A DNA stretch of 64,000 bases from the NCBI GenBank assembly GCA_900074885.1, contig FJUW01000038.1, forward strand, positions 1-64,000. The letters run 5' to 3'. The translations under genes were made by a program, and so were the position numbers. Below, piece after piece: positions 58,038-64,000 of the stretch (positions are counted from its first letter, which is position 1; every line of letters starts with the position of its first letter). Below the pieces are notes generated by a model. It was not told the DNA's origin. It searched no databases and was given only the letters and a program-made list of their open reading frames with translations. This DNA comes from Rhynchosporium graminicola (Eukaryota > Ascomycota > Leotiomycetes > Helotiales > Ploettnerulaceae).

Positions 58038-58645
58038 TCATAGCCAGGCCGCCTCCGGTGAGCTCGTGGCTTCTATTTGCCAATGGGAATGCATGCACAG
58101 ATCCTTTAAATCCTGACGGCATATATCATGTAGGATTTCGTACGAGCTAGCAAAAGGAGTTATTGCATAGCGGCGTCTGGTCGTGTATATGCACCGGTAG
58201 TCTTGAGCGATCAAATTGACCGGTCCAACACGACGCGGGTGAACTTTCTTGAGTATATTTTCAAGCTTAGTGATACGTTTCTCAACTTTCTTGTTCAAAA
58301 ATGCCAGATATTGAACAGCCGTGGATTTGTATTTGCCACGGTAATCGTACTAAACGTGGTCAGGACCTGGCTTTCCAGGCAGAGCATAACGGCAAGCCAG
58401 TCCAGTATTTCCAACAATAGTTGTTTCTCAACTGTCTTCCAGGCAATATAGTGTGTTGAACCCGATCAGATTGGCGAACTTGAGAAGAAGTCGCAGTGTC
58501 AGATACGCCTCATTTCGTCCAATGTGCATTCCACTTTCGGGAGCTGTAAATGATTGACCAGTCTTTCAAGGGAAAGATTTTTGAGACGGGGATACGTTGC
58601 TGTGGCCAATATGTGTGTGTCTAGTACTTTATCGTCCCGTGTAGG
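58038..58645 (-). pseudogene. Broken gene resembling Gfd2/YDR514C-type RNase H-fold proteins
   Basis: On the minus strand LDTHILATATYPRLKNLSLERL and VNHLQLP are read up to about 58,530. The frame then shifts (two extra bases) and HIGRNEAYLTLRLLLKFANL follows from 58,526. The pair matches the end of the Gfd2/YDR514C-like exonuclease fold (LDT..L, then H.AGNDA..TL..LL). A second block after a possible acceptor (CGTTTAG near 58,347) reads RLPWQYKSTAVQYLAFLNKK, then VEKRITKLENILKKV, to a stop at 58,038. The frameshift and missing N-terminal acidic motif suggest decay. Confidence 0.35.
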
Positions 58646-59078
58646 GGTAAGCATCTAATTTCTTGCTGTTGCGGTCGCAGCGCTGGTAAGTGCTGTTGAT
58701 GATGATTTTGACTTGGCCGGTGAGGTAGTTCAGGCTTTGCAGACTGAAGTTGGTCCACTGCTGGCAGGGAGGGATGAATATCCGGTTTTGACGTTGAGAC
58801 GTAAGAGGGGAGTCGTGAGGGTTCAGATCGAGGATGAGACGTACGATGAGCAGCTAAAGTGGAATGAGTTTCTTGCGGGGGAGGTCCAAGGTCCTTCTTA
58901 TCCACATACAAACGTCAACGAAACTCCCCTGGGAAAGAAGAGCGAGTGGAGACGTGAAGACAAGTCAGGAAGATATCCAGATGGTTCTCAAGAAGTTGCA
59001 CGGCTGGTATCAAGAAGCAGATTGACCAAGAATTTGAATTTCGCATGTCAAAAAACGATTTTAAATAGTCTAATGTGA
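58640..59078 (+). other. Unassigned plus-strand open frame
   Basis: From a stop at about 58,654 the frame stays open to 59,078. Its codons mostly start with G (GAG GTA GTT, GAA GTT GGT, GAG GAT GAG), a coding-like pattern. The predicted text includes AVDDDFDLAGEVVQALQTE and LRRKRGVVRVQIEDETYDEQ. No ATG lies near the open end and no family is recognised. It overlaps the upstream side of the broken minus-strand gene, so only one is likely to be functional. Confidence 0.25.
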
Positions 59079-59082
59079 CATA

Positions 59083-60330
59083 TCAACATACTTCAATTTG
59101 TCGCTTGAAACCCTCAGCGGCGTGCAGGATTCTAGCCCAAGAAGCACATCCAATCAAAGTCTTACACAGATTTCCTTGCTCGTCTCTTTCTTGCCCATTG
59201 ACCGCGAGCTCCTTATTAATCCCAAATTTCTGATTGAATCTTGCTCTCGATTCCTCGGATATCGAATAAGGACAACTTCCTCTGAAATACAATCCATCGC
59301 TAGGATCGAACATGAATTCCCGGCCCCAGGTAGCAATCCGGGAGATCTCATGCCGGAGCCGCTCCGTCATACTATGCTTGGATAATACGCGATACCCGTC
59401 AACCAGATGGTGTAAGAAAAATGAGCTGTCCGAATACATCCGGCTTTGCGGATCTGGAATGGTGTGATCGAACATCGGATTCTGGGGGCTCAGAGCTGCT
59501 TCCGCAAGACTAACCGCCATCTTCAGATCTTCTGGGTTTCTGGATCGCTCGTAAAGTAAAGCGAAGCCATGGATTGCAAAGCCAGTGTTGTAAGTCCACT
59601 TCATCTTTTTGATATTCGGTGATCCATCTTCCTTGAACGTCAAACTATCCCAGATCAATCCATCCTGAGGATCCCGCAAAGTCGCTACAAGCCACCTCAA
59701 AGCTCTCTCCGCAAAGACAGCCAACCTATCATCGTTCTGGATCGCACAAATTCTTAGTGCCGCGACGGCAGCTGGACCAGTAGAGCAAGCATTTCGACAA
59801 TTCTGATTATTGGTGTGCCACGGCACGCCGCCATCTTTCTGCGCCGAGGGAATGATCAGGTCCGTCAAGATAGACTTGGCTTGTTGTAGATATTTCTTCT
59901 CATGCGTAGCTTCAAAGGCGCTAATCAGTGCTTGAGCTGCATGAGCATTATCATCATAATAGATGTCTTCGTTTCCGGGATACATTTTCCATGCACAGAA
60001 GCCATGTCTTTGCGGATTCCAGTACGCTTGAAGACACGATATCGCCTCGTGTGTTTTGCGCGTTGGGAGGGTTTCGGATACGGCTTGGATCATAATTATG
60101 ACGGGCCAAACGACATATCCGAAATGATCAATTTCGCCCAAAGTGCTTTCTGATTTGACTTTAGCTTGAAATTGATTATTCTTTGACGAATGAAAATAAG
60201 AATATGTTGTTGCGGTCAGATCAGCTGCCGTATGGTTGGGATTTGAGGCACGGCTATTCGAGCTGATATTCATTTGCTGGGAGGCATAATCCTCGGCTTT
60301 GTGCTTGATATTCTTCAGGATGCCTCTCAT
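59083..60330 (-). CDS. GH76-like alpha-1,6-mannanase / six-hairpin glycosidase (415 aa)
   Basis: Intronless; start chosen at MRGILKNIKHKAEDYA, since the upstream in-frame part has no domain signal. Motifs follow the (alpha/alpha)6 barrel of glycoside hydrolase family 76. They are IYYDDNAHAAQALISAF (adjacent aspartates, the catalytic pair in the family), GGVPWHTNNQNCRNACSTGP, AERALRWLVATLRDPQDGLIWD, MKWTYNTGFAIHGFALLYE, FFLHHLVDGY. No signal peptide or GPI signal is visible, so it probably acts inside the cell or is exported unconventionally, unlike fungal Dfg5/Dcw1 wall enzymes. Substrate is inferred from family only. Confidence 0.75.
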   Translation of the reverse strand: MRGILKNIKHKAEDYASQQMNISSNSRASNPNHTAADLTATTYSYFHSSKNNQFQAKVKSESTLGEIDHFGYVVWPVIIMIQAVSETLPTRKTHEAISCLQAYWNPQRHGFCAWKMYPGNEDIYYDDNAHAAQALISAFEATHEKKYLQQAKSILTDLIIPSAQKDGGVPWHTNNQNCRNACSTGPAAVAALRICAIQNDDRLAVFAERALRWLVATLRDPQDGLIWDSLTFKEDGSPNIKKMKWTYNTGFAIHGFALLYERSRNPEDLKMAVSLAEAALSPQNPMFDHTIPDPQSRMYSDSSFFLHHLVDGYRVLSKHSMTERLRHEISRIATWGREFMFDPSDGLYFRGSCPYSISEESRARFNQKFGINKELAVNGQERDEQGNLCKTLIGCASWARILHAAEGFKRQIEVC

Positions 60331-60501
60331 ATTGATTCGAATTCTAGTAGTTTGTGAAAGATAATGATCTATTAGGAAAGTTGACGATGACGGAATGTGA
60401 GACCTTGGAGTTTCGACGGCTTCGTGCTTAGTCAGCAGAAAGTCTAAAAGTTCTTGGCTGAATCTGCCTAGCGAAGCCTCCAAAAAGTGCACCAAGAACA
60501 C

Positions 60502-62325
60502 TTCGAGATATAAAACCTTACTGAAGTCATGAAAAAAACTCTAGGACTTAATTTGATTCTTACACCGATAGTTCGATCCTAAAGTCTGATGAGATCTTGA
60601 CTCAAAGTAGAATTCAAGGTCCTGAAATCAGTTTGGCATTTCCAATTTCTAAATCAAGATGACATGCCGACTTCGCCTAAGACGTTACTACTTCTTCCTG
60701 ACATCGACAGGATAACAAATATGTGCGGGGAACGCGATAAGTTTCAAGTTCCCCATCGTCTCCTGACTCGATTCGATCTGAGCGCGCAAGGGTTAATATT
60801 TATGGCGTCGGACAGTGAGTGGAAGTCCCAAACGTGCTATGACGACACTGGACTCCTACGGTATAAGTAGTGATAAAACAAGTACGAAAAGTAGGAGCGA
60901 TCTATATAGTACTATCATAAAGGAGACAGAAAGATACAGAACATCTTTAAGGGGGTCTGCATCTAGTTAAATATACTATTATGCTTTAGACAACATGCCC
61001 GAAAACGAGGCTCCAGTAGAAATAAAAGAGCCGGCCGAGGACGTGCCAACAGGATCGGCGTCTGATATTAAAATAAGAATTAAACCTCCCACAACATCAA
61101 AATGTTCCAAGCTGCTCTAAAGGCTTAGCATGAGGTCCCGTCCTTGACCAGTGGTTCTACAGCGACCGCCTTTTGTATCATAAAGTGCTTTCGACATATG
61201 TAAGTTGTGGATTAATTCTAAAGTGCATGATCTTGCGAACAAGTGACTTAGATAGTATATCTGGTCTGGATAATCTACGTCCTCGAAGCTTCCTTATTCT
61301 TAAGTTGCTATACTGTGCAACCATCCTAGTATAGAGTTGGATCCTACAGATTCGATTCTTCGTATCACCACTCGGCCTGTCCTCTTCCCTCGCTTGGTAA
61401 GTTGGTCGAAGATAGTGTTCAGGGGGTGTCAGAGTTCGTAGAGACGTCGACAATGTTCGCAGCTTTACGTGACTTTGTTGTCAGCATCTGAGTCAGTGTT
61501 GTTTTGAATGTAGAGGCTAGGGTCCCGGGAAAATAATTCACTGAGCACTCACGGCAAGAAAATTGCGTTAGATGCTGTTACGGAGTAATGACTTGACTTT
61601 ATTCTCGACAGTAAGGGAAGGCCGTTACGTCTAGAGCCACTAGCTTGACTGTTGGCCATAAAAGCGAGAACCGACGGAAGTAACCTAAAGTTAGGTCGGT
61701 TTTGGAGAAACTGCCAGACCCATCCATCTAGGGTGGTTCTGGTTCGTAATTTCGGCGACCTGACAAAAAGTAGTTTAGTTATATTCTCTATATGTAAAAA
61801 CCGAGCTCATTAGAGAGTAACTGTTTATAAGTTAATTGAGACTAGAAATACGAGGTAGCATTACGGGACGGTACGGGTAGAGGTTTCCAAAGCACTCTCA
61901 AAATTAATCAGACAGGCTTAAAGTAACGAGAAAAGATACGCGAATAGATTACATTTGAAAATCCTTCTTTACTTCTTTCCTTTCCTTACTTTCTTTCTTT
62001 TTTGTCACGTGGCTCCTTCTTGATAGGTTGACCCGGTTCTACCTGGACCCGTCCTGCTAATAGTCAGGTTGGTTCTGGTTCTAATACTTCCGGATTAGGC
62101 TAGATATAGTCCGTAGGTCAAACCAGAATCAGCCTAACCATCAAGAGCGCTGCTGGCGGTTGTTTACACGCTACAACAGGCACAAAGCTCATCAGAGTCC
62201 AACGCTTTCGACGGGTGGTTCAGTTTTGGAGGAACCGACAGAACTATCTATTTGTAATAGTTAAAGTTCTCCAAGTATCGTGAGCTGTACTAGTACGGGT
62301 GGTTCTCAAATCTCATCTTATAGAA
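60502..62325. other. Gene-poor transition zone with GGTTCTGGTTC-type repeats
   Basis: No supported frame. From about 61,700 the words CGGGTGGTTC and GGTTCTGGTTC recur (61,725-61,760, 62,030-62,090, 62,205-62,230, 62,298-62,310), and AT content rises. This looks like decayed repeat sequence rather than genes. Confidence 0.55.
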
Positions 62326-62991
62326 AGGCCACAGCTAAATCTACATACGTGAATAGCTAAATTTACATACGCCAATTAAGCGAACCTAAAGTGCAGAGTG
62401 TATTTATCACTACTAAAATTTGTATATATAACTATATACAGTATATCGCTAGCTTATCACTTTTATACTATATCCTTACTATTATCTTTATACTCTGTAT
62501 CCTAAGTATCCGTATATCTCTACCCCTCCGATTATATCTCTTTGAATCAATAATTCACTAGCTATAGTAGCATCTGCTATACTATCTGAATAATAGATTA
62601 ATTATATACTATATATATACCCCTTCTCTACCCGTATACCGGACTTATAGCAATCCTGATACCTATCCTCAAGCCTTTGTATCGCAATTACAGTTTATGA
62701 TATGCTGTTTTGTACTATAGAGTGCTGCCCAAGTGATGCAGGGGCAGAGCTTAAGGGTAGCTCAAATAACGAGGACTCTCGACTTGTACTTGAAAGTGCT
62801 ATTCTACCTCCTCTGAGCGCAATTTTCAGCCTAAGTGGTAATTGTGAATATTTACATAATGCATCAATATCCTGGCCCTTTAAGTACAAACTTATATAGG
62901 AGGGGTAGTTCTCTAGATGCACTCGCTAAGTTAATGGAATTTTAGCGTATGTAAATTTAGCTATTCACGTATGTAGATTTAGCTATGGCCT
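62326..62991. mobile_element. MITE-like element with 47-bp terminal inverted repeats (666 bp)
   Basis: 62,326-62,372 and 62,945-62,991 are inverted copies differing at one base (AGGCCACAGCTAAATC against AGGCCATAGCTAAATC at the outer end, a C-to-T change). The interior is AT-rich and has no transposase. No exact target duplication is visible at the ends. A shrunken DNA transposon or MITE is the best reading. Confidence 0.75.
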
Positions 62992-63262
62992 ATATAAATC
63001 GAGTTAAATGCTAGGTCTGATTCAGAGGTCATGTGTTCAAATCGTGATTAAAATCTACACTCTCGGACCTAATATAGCTAGCTAAAGGGACCTTTCTCCT
63101 TATCATAACTAAACTCAAAGGATGCTACAAGTATCTTCATACATTTTAGCTAAGGCTATCTTATCTCTATATTATTTCTAGTACTCAGAAAATATTATAT
63201 AACCACGGGCTACTAATATAAGCAATAGTAAAACAGGTCTAATCGTCGGTTACGCAACTCCC

Positions 63263-63533
63263 CCCACTACCCACGACTAACCACCCGCAGCTAGTAGTCG
63301 GGGAAGTGATTAGATGATTTTATTTAATTAGATAACTTCACATGATACTTTTCATACTAGATGTTTGTTCGTGCATGGCTGAATTATTAAGCTCTCAGAT
63401 CCTCCTATAAGGCAATAACCGTAGGCCCGGAGGCGGATCAGGCTCTTTCTGGTATAACACGTGAAGTTGTCAAATCAAATTAAATTGTCTAATTACTTCA
63501 CCGACTACCAATAGAGTGGGTAGTGAGGTGGTG
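63263..63533. mobile_element. Foldback element with imperfect inverted arms (about 270 bp)
   Basis: The arm at about 63,263-63,350 (CCACTACCCAC, then AGTAGTCGGGGAAGTGATTA, then AACTTCACATGATA) is inverted at about 63,451-63,533 (TATAACACGTGAAGTT, then TAATTACTTCACCGACTAC, then GGGTAGTGAGG). Differences are mostly transitions. The size and structure fit a MITE; the ends are approximate. Confidence 0.6.
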
Positions 63534-64000
63534 GGTCTAGGGGAAGGCGACTCCGATGATTATAGTTTTGCCTATTGAGAAGCTAGACCTTGAGATTATA
63601 CTAAAACAGTTCGGTTCAGTTTTCAGCGTATCTCCAATAGGTGGTTGGGAAAACTTATAGAAATTAGACCCGAACCACCCGTCGAAAGCTCTGTCAGAGT
63701 TTCGGACAAAAAAATTAGCATCTGAAGCCAAGATGAAAGATTTGAGGTTTCATGAGAGATATAGAGAGAGCTCTTCCTTTTTGCTATGGGAAGTGGATGT
63801 AATAGAGTGTTTTTGCAGCCGGAGAACACTTTGGAAAAGACAGTTTCTGAACCTTGTAAGACTAAATTAGCGTAAGGGAGACTATACCGGATTTTGCAGG
63901 TAACAGACTAGGGTTCCTTACTAGACTTATTTCCGTGATATCAGAATCTTGTGCTACTGCTACCGTTAGAATTACAGCTGTTTAACACCTCCATGCAAGT
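63534..64000. other. Right end of window, nothing codable
   Basis: AT-leaning sequence with short frames only. It contains the minus copy of the CGGGTGGTTC repeat and no gene I can support. Confidence 0.55.

Larger units (their letters stand above)
62180..63700. repeat. Inverted CTTTCGACGGGTGGTTC motif pair
   Basis: GCTTTCGACGGGTGGTTC occurs at about 62,204-62,221 (plus) and about 63,672-63,690 (minus), bracketing both foldback elements. It may mark the ends of one older element that later received the two MITEs, or dispersed copies of one repeat. Confidence 0.4.

Noticed and set aside
61178..61453. 91-codon minus-strand frame
   Set aside because: No domain, in a decaying repeat-rich zone; likely chance.
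63010..63060. tRNA- or SINE-like GTTCAAATC box
   Set aside because: It resembles a B box, but no A box at the right distance and no cloverleaf could be drawn.

Overview
The window reads as nuclear DNA of a filamentous ascomycete (Pezizomycotina). The evidence is short introns (41-104 bp in most models, one of about 255 bp) with GTRNGT donors and CTAAY branch sites, two HET-domain genes, a hydrophobin-like secreted protein, and a strict split into two sequence compartments. One compartment has normal composition. The other is packed with TA and nearly lacks CA and TG, the signature of repeat-induced point mutation (RIP). No species can be assigned by eye.

Bases 1-30,310 are a RIP-destroyed stack of nested transposable elements with almost no open frame. 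I could resolve: element A (minus strand, cut by the window edge, 268-bp LTR); the 3' end of one copy of element C; element B (4,564-6,695, 202-bp LTRs, 5-bp target duplication AATAT), which carries only a gag-like frame and is itself hit by a lone A LTR; a less mutated island near 6.7-7.1 kb; element E, a Ty3/Gypsy chromovirus-like element; element D (12,585-25,878, 182-bp LTRs, duplication CTAAA), inserted in the integrase of E; and element C (14,832-21,277, 235-bp LTRs, duplication CCCTC), inserted in the reverse transcriptase of D. A shrunken hAT DNA transposon (28,228-28,987, duplication GTAGTTAT) sits in a long unrecognised frame downstream of E. That frame (about 27,008-30,310) and an antisense frame at the 3' end of D (24,545-25,436) are the least explained parts of the stack.

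Bases about 30,420-61,500 are the gene compartment. From left to right, mostly on the minus strand: a two-exon membrane or secreted unknown; a run of small membrane proteins (32.5-37.2 kb); an 881-aa HET protein with an unusual N-terminal extension; a 3-kb gene-poor gap with a possible dehydrogenase remnant; a doubtful small plus-strand gene; a three-exon bestrophin-type anion channel; a 716-aa alpha/beta hydrolase (plus); a 99-aa secreted eight-cysteine hydrophobin-like protein (plus); a second, HET-E-like HET protein; a C2H2-type zinc-finger protein; a broken gene resembling the Gfd2/YDR514C RNase H-fold family; and a GH76-like alpha-mannanase without a signal peptide.

Bases about 61,500-64,000 drift back into repeat-rich, partly RIP-mutated sequence with two foldback or MITE-like elements (62,326-62,991 with 47-bp inverted ends, and about 63,263-63,533). 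The layout, with allorecognition-type and small secreted or membrane genes between silenced transposon blocks, is typical of fast-evolving accessory regions of fungal chromosomes. No bacterial, viral-genome, CRISPR, rRNA or convincing tRNA signal was found.
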